Below, piece after piece: positions 26,527-35,963 of a stretch of 64,000 nt of DNA. Position 1 is the first letter of the stretch, and every line of letters begins with the position of its first letter. Below the pieces are notes generated by a model. It was not told the origin of the DNA. It did no database searches and saw nothing but the letters and a program-made list of their open reading frames with translations. This stretch comes from JAAZHD01 sp012510895. GTDB lineage: Bacteria > Bacillota > Clostridia > Caldicoprobacterales > DTU083. The translations under genes were made by a program, and so were the position numbers. The stretch is from assembly GCA_050951465.1 (NCBI GenBank), contig JBMNJC010000004.1:1-64000 (forward strand), in the 5' to 3' direction.

Positions 26527-28038
26527 ATGAGACAAAAAGATTTAAAAACTTTTATAACACTAATTTTAATATTTCTTATTTCAGCTTCCACTGTTTCTTT
26601 CACTCTATTCAGGCAGAGAGATAAAGTGTCCTACCAGATGTATATTAACAATCAAAAAATAGGAGTTATTGATAATGCAGCAAGAGGTCTGGCCTTATAT
26701 GATGCGTTCATGGATGAAATAAAACAAAGATATCCTGAAGATGCAATTATCAATGCCGAGGTTTATTTTAAAGAAATATCCGGCACTGACAAGCAGACAA
26801 GCGAAAATCAGATTATAAAAAATATAGAAAAGATTTTAGATGTGAAAATACCGGCTTATGCCATAACTATAAACGATGAAATACTTTGTTATATACACTC
26901 TGTTGAAGAAGGGCTGCGGATTACAGAAGAAATAAAAAAACCATATATTGAAGAAATACAGGCTTCCGGCGGTCAGCTGAGAACGGCTGATTTTTTGGAG
27001 GAAATTCGATTTGTACCTACAACAGTGGATTTTGTAGAATTGGTTACCATAGAGGAAGCCAGAAACCTATTGCAGCAAAGCAAGGAAAAAGCAGTGGAGC
27101 ATATTGCAGCTCAGGGTGAAACCTTTTGGAGCCTAGCTCGAAACAATAATTTAAATGTAGAAGAGGTTATGGCATTAAATCCTGATAAGGATCCAGGTAA
27201 AATCAGACCAGGTGAAATAATTATTCTTTCAGCAGAAAGCAAGCTGGTAAATGTAATCACAGAAGAAACCGTAATTATAGAAGAAGAGGTTCCTTTTGAT
27301 AAGGAGCAAAGAGAAGATAATAATCTACTTAAAGGAGAAATGAAAAAGATTCAGGAGGGTAAGGCAGGGAAAAAGAAAACAGAGTTTCTTGTAGTGAAAG
27401 AAAATGGAAAGGAAGTCAGTCGAAAAGTTGTTAAAGAAACTATCATAGAAGAGCCTGTCAAAGAAATAGTTGCTGTAGGAAATAAAAAGCCGCAACCTAC
27501 GCCTACCCCCAGACCAACCCAAAAACCTGCCAGGTCCGGCTCTTCAAATACATCTAAGACTACCCCATCCCCGAGTCCGACGCCCAAGAGCACTTCTGCT
27601 CCAAACCCAAAGCCAACGAGTACTCCAAAGCCATCCAGTACTCCTTCGCCGAGCAAAGGTTCTGTTACAGGAATGGATATTGTAAATGAAGCAATGAAGC
27701 ATTTAGGCAAGCCCTATGTTTATGGAGCAAGCGGGCCCAAAGCTTTCGATTGTTCCGGCTTTACCAGTTATGTATACAAACAATTCGGATACAGCCTATA
27801 CCGCAGATCCAGAGATCAGGCATTAAATGGCGTATGGGTTGCAAAAAGTGACTTAAAGCCTGGCGACTTGGTCTTATTCAATAAAAAGGGAACTAAGACG
27901 ATAGGCCACGTTGGTATTTACATTGGAAATAATCAAATGATACATGCTTCCACAAGTAAAACAGGGGTTATTATAAGCGACATAACCAAAGGAAGCTATC
28001 CATCGCGTTATAATCAAGCGCGTAGGATCATAAAGTAA
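26527..28038 (+). CDS. Secreted LysM-G5-NlpC/P60 cell wall endopeptidase
   Basis: 503-aa exported protein. A signal or anchor helix spans about 10-27. A LysM-like repeat (about 195-238; GETFWSLARNNN, ending PGEIIIL) binds peptidoglycan, a G5-type region follows (about 245-320), then a Pro/Thr/Ser-rich linker (about 324-380), and a C-terminal NlpC/P60 peptidase. The catalytic Cys is in AFDCSGFTSYV and the His in GHVGIYIGN. It should cleave peptide cross-links in the wall during growth or sporulation. The ATG follows CGGAGGGG. Upstream, AATTCGTAAC occurs twice, possibly a regulator site. A terminator follows. Confidence 0.9.
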   Translation: MRQKDLKTFITLILIFLISASTVSFTLFRQRDKVSYQMYINNQKIGVIDNAARGLALYDAFMDEIKQRYPEDAIINAEVYFKEISGTDKQTSENQIIKNIEKILDVKIPAYAITINDEILCYIHSVEEGLRITEEIKKPYIEEIQASGGQLRTADFLEEIRFVPTTVDFVELVTIEEARNLLQQSKEKAVEHIAAQGETFWSLARNNNLNVEEVMALNPDKDPGKIRPGEIIILSAESKLVNVITEETVIIEEEVPFDKEQREDNNLLKGEMKKIQEGKAGKKKTEFLVVKENGKEVSRKVVKETIIEEPVKEIVAVGNKKPQPTPTPRPTQKPARSGSSNTSKTTPSPSPTPKSTSAPNPKPTSTPKPSSTPSPSKGSVTGMDIVNEAMKHLGKPYVYGASGPKAFDCSGFTSYVYKQFGYSLYRRSRDQALNGVWVAKSDLKPGDLVLFNKKGTKTIGHVGIYIGNNQMIHASTSKTGVIISDITKGSYPSRYNQARRIIK

Positions 28039-28080
28039 AACATGCTTTAGTCACAAACATTTATTAAATTAACAGTAAAC

Positions 28081-28107
28081 AAGCCCGGGTAAACACCGGG
28101 TTTCATT
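28081..28107 (+). terminator. Intrinsic terminator after the P60 gene
   Basis: AAGCCCGGGT and ACCGGGTTT form a GC-rich stem with a short loop, ending in a T-rich stretch. Confidence 0.7.
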
Positions 28108-28199
28108 ATGTATAAATGTTATTATTATAAAATGCCCGGTTATGTAATCTTCAAAATAACAAAAAGATGTGATGCCTTTATTAGTTTTTTGACCCTGAA

Positions 28200-28229
28200 T
28201 TGAAGAATCCTGTCTGATTATGTTATAAT
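28200..28229 (+). promoter_or_regulatory. Promoter for the DUF3810 gene
   Basis: TTGAAG (28200-28205) and a perfect TATAAT (28224-28229) are spaced 18 bp apart, 48 bp upstream of the DUF3810 start. Confidence 0.6.
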
Positions 28230-28276
28230 AGGTTTATAGTTGATTATAGAAGATTCAAAACCAGATTTTTCAGGCG

Positions 28277-29398
28277 GTGTCATACAATTTGGACAAAAAA
28301 CTACCAAAAAAACGTATGTTTTTAATGTTACTGGGCCCCTTAGGTTATATACTGAATGTTATATCCAGGAATAATAAAGCATTAACGGAAGAGTTATATT
28401 CCACCGGCATATACCGCGGAATATCTTGGTTTTTGGGAAACCTCTTTGGATGGTTTCCTTTTTCAGTTGCTGAGATATTTTTTCCTATTCTGGTTTTGGC
28501 AGCATTAGTCGCAATAATAGTATGGGCAGTACGATTAATCAATATCAGACAGGATAGATGGTATAGATTCCGAAATGGGATAATCAATGTTTTGCTGGTC
28601 GCAAACCTTCTATACTTTTCTTTTATTTTCTTATGGGGCCTTAACTATAATCGTCAGACCTTTGCTTGTATTATAAGCCTTGAAGTAAGGCCTTCCACTC
28701 TTGATGAGTTAGTAGAAATGACGGAAGATCTTATAGAGCATACGAATATTTTAAGATATAAGGTAGAGGAAGATGAGGAAGGCGTTATGGTGCCCTTTGG
28801 AGGTGCAGAGAGCGCCTTTGCCAGGTCAAAGGAAGGATATATAGCAGTATCTGAATATATTCCGTTTTTTGATCATATCTACGGCAGAGCTAAGCCTTTA
28901 CTCTTTTCACCTGTAATAGCATATACTAATATTTGGGGAATTTACTGTCCTTTTACTGCAGAGCCCAATGTAAATATTATGATTCCGACTCCTATGCTCA
29001 TAAATACTATGATGCACGAATATGCCCATCAACTAGGGTTTGCCAGGGAAGATGAAGCGAATTATATATCATTTCTTACCTGCAGTTCGCATCCCGATGT
29101 GGATTTTCAGTATTCCGGATATCTTTCTGCACTAAACTATTCCTTGAATGCAGTTTACAGGCAGGATCGAGATGTCTATAGGCAATTATACAGCAAGCTT
29201 TCAGAAGGAGTCAAAAGAGATTTAAAAGAGAACTCCAAATATCACCAGAAATATGATGGACCGGTACGGGAGACTTTCTCAAAAACCAACGATGCCTATC
29301 TGAAAGCAAATAATCAGCAGGACGGAGAAAAAAGTTATGGCAGAATGGTAGATTTGCTATTAGCTCAATATAGAGAAAAAACAAAAGAGCATCAATAA
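28277..29398 (+). CDS. DUF3810 membrane protein with zinc-protease-like motif
   Basis: 373-aa protein. About three N-terminal helices (roughly 15-125) are followed by a soluble domain containing NTMMHEYAHQLGFAREDEANY, an HExxH-type metal site with a downstream Glu. The fold resembles integral membrane or intramembrane metalloproteases, but DUF3810 has no assigned activity. GTG 28277 is used; TTG 28289 is equally plausible from the weak GGCGG site. It overlaps no neighbour and lies 20 bp before the TtcA-like gene, so the two may be co-transcribed. Confidence 0.82.
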   Translation: MSYNLDKKLPKKRMFLMLLGPLGYILNVISRNNKALTEELYSTGIYRGISWFLGNLFGWFPFSVAEIFFPILVLAALVAIIVWAVRLINIRQDRWYRFRNGIINVLLVANLLYFSFIFLWGLNYNRQTFACIISLEVRPSTLDELVEMTEDLIEHTNILRYKVEEDEEGVMVPFGGAESAFARSKEGYIAVSEYIPFFDHIYGRAKPLLFSPVIAYTNIWGIYCPFTAEPNVNIMIPTPMLINTMMHEYAHQLGFAREDEANYISFLTCSSHPDVDFQYSGYLSALNYSLNAVYRQDRDVYRQLYSKLSEGVKRDLKENSKYHQKYDGPVRETFSKTNDAYLKANNQQDGEKSYGRMVDLLLAQYREKTKEHQ

Positions 29399-29418
29399 AA
29401 ATATCTGAGGTGGCAACT

Positions 29419-30303
29419 ATGACGAGATTAGCAGGAAGTGGCTGTGACTTACAGATCCCTTTAGTGGATCGGAAACCTTTAAAAGAAATAGAAAGAAGTA
29501 TAATTAAAACCTATAGAAAAGAGTTATGGGCGAGATTCAATAAAGCGGTTAGGGATTTTCAATTGATTGAAGAAGGCGATAGAATTGCTGTGAGTATATC
29601 GGGCGGCAAGGATAGTTTGCTTATGGCCAAGCTGTTTCAGGAAATGAAAAAACATGGGGTCTGCAATTTTGATTTGGAATTTATTGCGATGGATCCGGGG
29701 TTTCATAAATCCAACCGAGAATTATTGATTGATAACTGCAGATATTTAGAGATACCCGTAAAAGTTTTTGAATCAAGAATATTTGACATAGTAGATAATA
29801 TAGCGCCTGATTACCCCTGTTATATGTGTGCCCGAATGCGCAGGGGCGCATTATACTCTAAAGCGCAGGAATTAGGGTGCAATAAACTTGCGTTAGGCCA
29901 TCATTTTGATGATATCATCGAGACCACATTAATGAACATTTTCTACGCAGGAACTTTTAAAACAATGAGGCCTAAACTCAAATCAACCAATTTTGAAAAT
30001 ATGGAACTTATCAGGCCTATGTGTTATATCCATGAAAAGGATATAATAAGGTACACTGTCAATAGCGGAATACCGGCTATGAATTGCGGCTGTGTGGTAG
30101 CTGCCAAAAAAACCTCCAGTAAACGCAGAGAGATCAAAGAATTGATTGATGAATTAAGAAAAATAATACCGATGGTTGATGCTTCTATATTTAATTCAGC
30201 GCGAAATGTTAATCTGGACTCCCTTATTGGTTGGCAGCTAAATGGCAGAAAGTATTCGTTCTTAGATCAAATTGATAAAGGTGAAGATAAAAGCTTAATT
30301 TAG
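29419..30303 (+). CDS. TtcA-like tRNA 2-thiolation PP-loop protein
   Basis: About 294-aa PP-loop ATPase. The P-loop SISGGKDSLLMAK adenylates the target base, and the Cys pair in CYMCARMRRG with a third Cys in MNCGCVVA matches the iron-sulfur-binding TtcA group that thiolates tRNA. The LGHHFDDIIET motif is also typical. ATG 29419 is 6 nt after GAGGTGG; GTG 29410 is a longer option. The specific tRNA position (C32 in TtcA) is by family and may differ in Clostridia. Confidence 0.83.
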   Translation: MTRLAGSGCDLQIPLVDRKPLKEIERSIIKTYRKELWARFNKAVRDFQLIEEGDRIAVSISGGKDSLLMAKLFQEMKKHGVCNFDLEFIAMDPGFHKSNRELLIDNCRYLEIPVKVFESRIFDIVDNIAPDYPCYMCARMRRGALYSKAQELGCNKLALGHHFDDIIETTLMNIFYAGTFKTMRPKLKSTNFENMELIRPMCYIHEKDIIRYTVNSGIPAMNCGCVVAAKKTSSKRREIKELIDELRKIIPMVDASIFNSARNVNLDSLIGWQLNGRKYSFLDQIDKGEDKSLI

Positions 30304-30306
30304 CAC

Positions 30307-30335
30307 TTGAGAAATTTAAGTTTATTTAGTACAAT
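30307..30335 (+). promoter_or_regulatory. Promoter upstream of the SGNH hydrolase and V-ATPase genes
   Basis: TTGAGA (30307-30312) and TACAAT (30330-30335) have a 17-bp spacer. It lies about 100 bp before the SGNH hydrolase gene and may also serve the ATPase operon, since only 36 bp separate those genes. Confidence 0.55.
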
Positions 30336-30436
30336 GGTTAGGACGTGTTTGAAAAAGATATATTTTTAGCTTGCATGACCATATATTTAATAAAAAATTA
30401 TCAATCTTTCACAAAATTTTGTCTGGAGGGTTTAAA

Positions 30437-31075
30437 ATGAGTAAAAGATTTTTGGTTTTGTTTCAAGGTGACAGCATCACAGACTGCGGCAGAAACAGAG
30501 AAAATCACAACTCTCTTGGCTCCGGATATGCGATGATGTCTGCAGCTCTGTTTCAATCTCAAAATCCAGAACTTGATGTTAAATTTTTAAACAGAGGCAT
30601 TAGCGGCAATCGGGCAATTAATCTTTTAGATCGCTGGAAAGAAGACTGTTTGGATTTAAAACCCGATTTAGTTTCTATTCTGATTGGCATTAATGAAACT
30701 GGTCACGGAATAGTTAACAAAAATATAACAACTCCAGAAGCTTATGCTGTTCATTATCGCAAATTGTTGACACAAATCAGAGAAAACCTTGACACAAAAA
30801 TAATTATTATGGAACCTTTTTTGCTGCATGTAAATGAGGAAAAGAGAACAATTTGGAGAGATGATCTAAATCCAAGAATAAGAATAGTGCGTGAGCTTGC
30901 CAGAGAATTCAAAGCTTATTACATTCCTCTTGATGGTATATTTGCTGCCGCTTCTACGTTAAGACCTCCTGAATTCTGGGCTGCAGATGGGGTGCATCCT
31001 ACTCCAGCAGGTCATGCACTAATAAGCCGTCATTGGTTAGGCGTGGCCGAACCTATAATCAAAAGCGCCTTTTGA
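30437..31075 (+). CDS. SGNH/GDSL-family hydrolase
   Basis: About 212-aa esterase or deacetylase-like protein with the four SGNH blocks: FQGDSITDCG (nucleophile Ser), RGISGNRAIN (Gly), LIGINETG (Asn) and DGVHPTPAGH (Asp/His). No signal peptide is apparent, so it acts inside the cell. It may remove acetyl groups from sugars or lipids; the substrate is unknown. ATG 30437 has TGGAGGG 6 nt upstream; a longer TTG start at 30371 lacks a site. It sits just before the ATPase operon with no terminator between. Confidence 0.88.
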   Translation: MSKRFLVLFQGDSITDCGRNRENHNSLGSGYAMMSAALFQSQNPELDVKFLNRGISGNRAINLLDRWKEDCLDLKPDLVSILIGINETGHGIVNKNITTPEAYAVHYRKLLTQIRENLDTKIIIMEPFLLHVNEEKRTIWRDDLNPRIRIVRELAREFKAYYIPLDGIFAAASTLRPPEFWAADGVHPTPAGHALISRHWLGVAEPIIKSAF

Positions 31076-31111
31076 AAACATTGTATTATATTAAAAGAGG
31101 AGGGATTCTGA

Positions 31112-31420
31112 TTGGCGAAGGAAACAATCGATGTTATCCGTGCCGCAGAAAAAGAAGCGGAAGAATTGATAAGAAGTGCTGTATATGAAAGCGAAAGGAT
31201 AATCACGAATGCCAAATCGCTGGCAAATGAGATCTATGAAAAAATGATTTCCGATGCATTAAAGGAAGCTGAAGACAGGATAAAAGAATCTGAAGAAAAG
31301 GGACGGCTCATTATAAATGAAGCGTTAAAAGAGGCAGAAACAGAAATAAAGACTTTACAGAACAAAGCTAAAGCAAAAGAAGAAGAGATAATAGAGTTAA
31401 TTCTCTCTGAAATTGTATAG
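31112..31420 (+). CDS. V/A-type ATPase peripheral stalk subunit (H/AhaH/NtpF-like)
   Basis: 102-aa, almost entirely charged helical protein rich in Glu, Lys and Ala, as expected for the coiled-coil stalk subunit that pairs with subunit E and links the V1 head to subunit I. TTG start with AGAGGAGGG upstream (about 31095-31103). It is the first gene of the nine-gene ATPase operon. The short length and position before the subunit I gene match NtpF/AhaH. Sequence similarity in this subunit is low, so the call leans on context. Confidence 0.82.
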   Translation: MAKETIDVIRAAEKEAEELIRSAVYESERIITNAKSLANEIYEKMISDALKEAEDRIKESEEKGRLIINEALKEAETEIKTLQNKAKAKEEEIIELILSEIV

Positions 31421-31471
31421 CCGTAATAAGCAGAGAGAATATTCATTGATGATGAGGGAGGTAACGTCTAA

Positions 31472-33487
31472 ATGGCAATTCTGCCCATGAAACGCATACA
31501 AATTTTTGCATTATCAAAGAACAAAAAACAGATTCTAGATCTATTGCAGAGATTTGGCGCTGTTCAAATAGAAGATATCATACAAGATGATAGTGTTTTT
31601 ATCAAGCAGGATACAGAAGAAGAAATACAAGAATTTGAGCGTAAAAGAGAAATTATTGAGAAATCATTGGAAATCCTTAGTGCTTATGTGTCTGAAGACA
31701 ATTCTATTCTAAAAACTCTTCAGGGAAAAGAAGTAATGTCCTTCGATACATACAACAAACTAGCAGCACGGCATGAAGAAATATATCAAACAGGATTGGA
31801 AATTATCGAATTGGACAAACAGATAGCAGATTATACTGCTGAAATACATAGACTTCAAGTTCATATTGACACCTTGGAACCATGGAGTAATATGGATATA
31901 CCTCTGGAATTTGAGGGCACCCGTACCACCTCCGCTATTATAGGTACTCTGCCCGGAGCGCTTTCGTCCGAAGATGTATTGGCAAAATTAGCTGAGCTGG
32001 TTCCGGAAGTGGATGCTTTGCATATAGAGCAAATTAGCATCAACAATGATCAAAGCTGTATTATGGTATTATGTCCAAAACATGAAAGAGCAATTGTAGA
32101 AGGTGCGTTGCGAGCCATGGGCTTCGCACGTCCGTCTTTATCCACCAGGGGGCAGACACCAGCGAATTTAAAAGTTTTATTGAAAAAAGAACAAAAGGAT
32201 AAAAAGCAGAGGATTCAAGAAGCAAAAGACAGGATCATTTTACTGTCACATAAACGTAAAGAATTACAATTTCTTGTAGATTGGTTAAGTCTCCAGATAG
32301 ATAAGGCAAAAGCCGCTGGGCTGCTTCTCGAATCCAACCACACCTTTATCGCAGAAGGGTATATTCTGGAAAGTGAAGCAGAGGCTTTGGCGGGCTGTTT
32401 AGCAAATAAGTTTTTGACGGTTGTGGACATAAGAGATCCGGATCCGGATGAGGAAACTCCAGTACTTTTAAAAAACAATAAGTTTAATGAACCTATGGAA
32501 GGAATAATTAGATCTTTCAGTTTTCCGGGCAAGGGTGAAATTGATCCTTCAGCATTCATGTCATTTTTCTACTATATACTTTTTGGGCTTATGCTATCAG
32601 ATGCAGCTTACGGGCTGATTATGGCTGTTGGCTGCGGCATATGTTTATGGAAGTTTCCCAATATGGAAAAGGGCCTGCGTAAAACCCTTCGCATGTTTTT
32701 CTTTTGCGGTCTGTCAACTACTTTCTGGGGTGCATTATTTGGAAGTTGGTTCGGTGACGCAGTATATGTTATATCTACAACATTTTTTAATAAGGCAGTA
32801 TCAATAAAGCCCTTATGGTTTGAACCGATTAATGATCCAATGAAAATGCTGGTTTTTTCCATGGCTATAGGTATAGCACACCTGTATACAGGATTAGCAG
32901 CTAACCTGGTTCAATGCATACAAACCAAAAGATATAAAGATATATTTTATGATGTAGTATTCTGGTGTTTACTTGTGAGTGGACTGGTGGTAATTGCCCT
33001 GTCAAGTGAGACCGTCACATCAATTTTCAATATTCAGTTTACCTTACCTTCTTCTGCAGGCAGCATAGCTGGAATTGTCTCAGTAGTATCTGCAATCGGT
33101 ATCGTTCTGACAGCAGGGAGGGAATCCAGGAACTGGTTTAAGCGAATACTAAAAGGCTTATACGGTCTTTATAATGTAACCGGTTATTTAAGTGATATTT
33201 TATCTTACTCCCGTTTATTGGCCTTAGGTCTTGCTACAGGTGTTATTGCATCTGTGATTAACCAGATGGGCGCTATGAAAGGTGGTGGAATATTAAGTGC
33301 AATAGTATTTATACTGGTATTCATTATCGGTCACTCTATAAATATGGGCATTAACCTTTTAGGTGCATATGTTCATACCAATCGATTAACTTTTGTTGAA
33401 TTCTTTGGTAAATTTTATGAAGGCGGAGGTAAAGAGTTTATGCCTTTCAGCTTAAATACTAAATATTATAAACTTGAGGAGGAATAA
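31472..33487 (+). CDS. ntpI: V/A-type ATPase subunit I (a-subunit)
   Basis: 671-aa membrane subunit. The N-terminal half (about 1-350) is soluble with coiled-coil segments and forms the stator arm. The C-terminal half has about eight helices, beginning near FMSFFYYILFGLMLSDAAYG, and includes the Arg-bearing stretch DILSYSRLLALGLATGVIA that should face the rotor ring. It forms the half channels for Na+ or H+. It is followed after 3 bp by the rotor subunit gene. Confidence 0.93.
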   Translation: MAILPMKRIQIFALSKNKKQILDLLQRFGAVQIEDIIQDDSVFIKQDTEEEIQEFERKREIIEKSLEILSAYVSEDNSILKTLQGKEVMSFDTYNKLAARHEEIYQTGLEIIELDKQIADYTAEIHRLQVHIDTLEPWSNMDIPLEFEGTRTTSAIIGTLPGALSSEDVLAKLAELVPEVDALHIEQISINNDQSCIMVLCPKHERAIVEGALRAMGFARPSLSTRGQTPANLKVLLKKEQKDKKQRIQEAKDRIILLSHKRKELQFLVDWLSLQIDKAKAAGLLLESNHTFIAEGYILESEAEALAGCLANKFLTVVDIRDPDPDEETPVLLKNNKFNEPMEGIIRSFSFPGKGEIDPSAFMSFFYYILFGLMLSDAAYGLIMAVGCGICLWKFPNMEKGLRKTLRMFFFCGLSTTFWGALFGSWFGDAVYVISTTFFNKAVSIKPLWFEPINDPMKMLVFSMAIGIAHLYTGLAANLVQCIQTKRYKDIFYDVVFWCLLVSGLVVIALSSETVTSIFNIQFTLPSSAGSIAGIVSVVSAIGIVLTAGRESRNWFKRILKGLYGLYNVTGYLSDILSYSRLLALGLATGVIASVINQMGAMKGGGILSAIVFILVFIIGHSINMGINLLGAYVHTNRLTFVEFFGKFYEGGGKEFMPFSLNTKYYKLEEE

Positions 33488-33490
33488 AAT

Positions 33491-33973
33491 ATGGACAATT
33501 TAGGGATGATTTTTGCACTATCAGGTGGAATACTAGCAGCACTGGCAGCGGGTATCGGATCAGCCATTGCCGTTGGCATGACCGGAGAGGCAGCTGCAGG
33601 AGTGGTAACAGACGATCCTTCCTTATTCGGAAAGGTTCTTATTTTACAACTGCTTCCCGGTACACAAGGGATTTATGGATTTCTGATTGGATTCATAACT
33701 TTGACACAAATAGGTGTTCTGGGAGGAACTTCTGATATAACAATTTATAAAGGTTTGTTGTATTTTGCTTCCTGCATGCCAATGGCAATTGTAGGATGGT
33801 GGTCCGCAATACGTCAGGCCCGGGTTTCCATATCTAGTATAGCTTTGGTTGCAAAACGCCCTGATCAGGCCGGTAAGGCTATAATTTTCCCTGCTATGGT
33901 TGAGACGTATGCAATTCTTGCATTACTAGTTTCAATTCTTTGTGTTACAGGAGTTACCGGCTTAAATATATAA
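33491..33973 (+). CDS. ntpK: V/A-type ATPase rotor proteolipid (subunit K), sodium-type
   Basis: 160-aa four-helix proteolipid formed from two fused hairpins. The ion site matches the Enterococcus hirae NtpK sodium set: LPGTQG gives L55, T58 and Q59, Q109 lies in the third helix and the carboxylate is E138 in PAMVETYAI. The E. hirae ligands (L61, T64, Q65, Q110, E139) show the same motif and the same Q-to-E distance of 29. This predicts Na+ coupling. The first hairpin lacks a carboxylate in the equivalent place, as is usual for K subunits. AAACTTGAGGAGG overlaps the end of the previous gene as ribosome binding site. Confidence 0.93.
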   Translation: MDNLGMIFALSGGILAALAAGIGSAIAVGMTGEAAAGVVTDDPSLFGKVLILQLLPGTQGIYGFLIGFITLTQIGVLGGTSDITIYKGLLYFASCMPMAIVGWWSAIRQARVSISSIALVAKRPDQAGKAIIFPAMVETYAILALLVSILCVTGVTGLNI

Positions 33974-33999
33974 GACATTCCGGATAGGAGAGCAAATTA

Positions 34000-34593
34000 A
34001 TGTCAGGATTAGATAATTTACTGAATCAAATACGTAACACTGCTGAAGAAGAAGCCAACGCCAGACTAAATCAGGCAAGGCAGCAAGCAGAGGAATTGAT
34101 TCAAAATAAGAAAGATCTTGCTGAAAAAGAAATAGAGAATATAAAGCTGAAAACAGATAGAAAGGCTTTGGAAATATTAGAAAAAGCCAAATCTGCAGCA
34201 GCCTTACAAAAACGAAATGCTGTACTTTCCGCAAAACAGCAGATTATAGAAAGCTTACTGAAGACAACCCTGGATAAACTTAATAACCTGGAAGACGAAG
34301 CATATTTTCAAATAATTAGGAAAATGGTATCTAGGTATGCATTATCGCAAGACGGTCAAATTATCTTTTCTGAGAAGGATAAAAATCGTTTTCCGGCAGA
34401 TTTTGAAGAAAAACTGAACCAGGATATCCTGTCCAAAGGCGGTTCTTTGAAGATATCTTCAGAGATACGCTCTTTTGATGGAGGATTTGTATTGGTATAT
34501 GGCGATATAGAAGTAAACTGTACCTTTACGGCAATGCTAGCCAGTAAGCATGAAATCCTTCAGGATAAAATAAATAGAAGCTTATTAGCATAA
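34000..34593 (+). CDS. ntpE: V/A-type ATPase subunit E
   Basis: 197-aa peripheral stalk protein. The N-terminal half is a charged Ala/Glu/Lys-rich coiled coil (about 1-110), and the C-terminal globular half binds the catalytic head. It pairs with the H-like subunit as the stator. Position between K and C matches bacterial V-ATPase operons. GATAGGAGAG lies upstream of the ATG. Confidence 0.9.
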   Translation: MSGLDNLLNQIRNTAEEEANARLNQARQQAEELIQNKKDLAEKEIENIKLKTDRKALEILEKAKSAAALQKRNAVLSAKQQIIESLLKTTLDKLNNLEDEAYFQIIRKMVSRYALSQDGQIIFSEKDKNRFPADFEEKLNQDILSKGGSLKISSEIRSFDGGFVLVYGDIEVNCTFTAMLASKHEILQDKINRSLLA

Positions 34594-34623
34594 CAGCAAT
34601 GCTGCCGGAAGGAGGAGACAAAT

Positions 34624-35592
34624 ATGTCGGAGAAGCAGTTTATATATGCAGTAGCCCGTATCCGATTCAAAGAAATGCAGCTTCTGGATACTCAATTTAT
34701 AAATCAGCTTCTTAGTTCAAAAAGTTATCGTGAGTGTTTACAGCTCTTGCTTGATAAGGGTTGGGGTGAGGAAGGACAAACGGATCCTGATCAGATTCTT
34801 GCCTATGAGAAGCAAAAGACCTGGGACTTTTTAGAAGATCTGATAGAGGATATGTCTGTATTTGATATACTCTTTATAACTAATGACTATCACAACCTTA
34901 AGGCAGCTATAAAGTTGGTTTATACAGGAGAAGAACCGGAAGGATACTTTTTGCCGCATGGCACCATTAGTTCGAAAGTTATAATGGAGGCTGTAAAAAA
35001 ACAAGAGTTTGAGCTTTTGCCCAATTCCATGGCAGCAACTGCAAAAGAAGCATATGAGATACTTACCCGTACAGGGGATGGTCAACTGTGTGATCTTATA
35101 GTAGATAGAGCTGCAATGGAAGCTTTACAAGCCAGAGGCAAGAAGGAAACCCATGAGGTGCTTAAAACCTACGCTGAATTAACTGTAGCAACTGCAAATA
35201 TAAAGATAGCGGTACGAGCTCAAAGTACAGGAAAATCACCGGAATGGATAAGACGAGCTTTGATACCTTGCGATACCATAGATGTAGAGAAATTATTCGA
35301 AGCGGCAACTTCCGGAATGGAAGAAATAATACAATATTTGAGCGATACCATTTATGCAGACGGCGTAGATGAATTGAAAATATCATTAGCACGATTTGAG
35401 CGTTGGTGTAATGATTTGTTGATTCAAAAAATAAAGCCCCAAAAATATAACCCTTATACCATCGGGCCGCTTGTTGCTTATATACTTGCCAGGAGAAATG
35501 AGATCCAAGTAGTGCGAATAATCCTTCTGGGCAAATTGAATCAACTGCCGGATGAATCCATACGGGAAAGGATAAGAGAGTTGTATGTATAA
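34624..35592 (+). CDS. ntpC: V/A-type ATPase subunit C (d-like)
   Basis: 322-aa soluble helical subunit (V-ATPase subunit C/AC39 family) that links the central stalk to the rotor ring. Recognised by regions such as FLEDLIEDMSVFDILF and the C-terminal ILARRNEIQVVRIILLG, which is a strong family signature. GGAGGAG precedes the ATG. It overlaps the next gene by 8 nt. Confidence 0.92.
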   Translation: MSEKQFIYAVARIRFKEMQLLDTQFINQLLSSKSYRECLQLLLDKGWGEEGQTDPDQILAYEKQKTWDFLEDLIEDMSVFDILFITNDYHNLKAAIKLVYTGEEPEGYFLPHGTISSKVIMEAVKKQEFELLPNSMAATAKEAYEILTRTGDGQLCDLIVDRAAMEALQARGKKETHEVLKTYAELTVATANIKIAVRAQSTGKSPEWIRRALIPCDTIDVEKLFEAATSGMEEIIQYLSDTIYADGVDELKISLARFERWCNDLLIQKIKPQKYNPYTIGPLVAYILARRNEIQVVRIILLGKLNQLPDESIRERIRELYV

Positions 35593-35911
35593 AATAACAG
35601 TAATGGGAGATAGAGACAGTATTTACGGTTTCGCAGCAATTGGGTTGGATACGTACCCCATTGCTATAACTGATGATACTTCTGCAGCTGTACGGAAACT
35701 TCGCGAGCTAATAGAAAGCGAATATGCCGTTATTTATATTACAGAAGCATTAGCAGAAAAAATGGAAGAAGAAATCGATCGCTACAGGGATGTCCGACTG
35801 CCGGCAATTATTCCGATTCCTGGAGTATCCGGCAATACCGGAATGGGAATGAAGATGGTAAAAAAATCGGTGGAGAAGGCAGTTGGATCCGATATTTTGT
35901 TTAGAGATTGA
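35585..35911 (+). CDS. ntpG: V/A-type ATPase subunit F
   Basis: 108-aa small Rossmann-like subunit of the central stalk. MYKITVMGDRDSIYGFAAIG at the N-terminus and IPIPGVSGNTGMG near the C-terminus are typical of ATP-synt_F. It sits with subunit D in the rotor and may regulate activity. The start lies inside the end of the subunit C gene, so the two are coupled. Confidence 0.92.
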   Translation: MYKITVMGDRDSIYGFAAIGLDTYPIAITDDTSAAVRKLRELIESEYAVIYITEALAEKMEEEIDRYRDVRLPAIIPIPGVSGNTGMGMKMVKKSVEKAVGSDILFRD

Positions 35912-35963
35912 TATAGAAATATTTTTGAATTAGCCGGAAAAAAAACAAAGAGGTGGACCAAAA

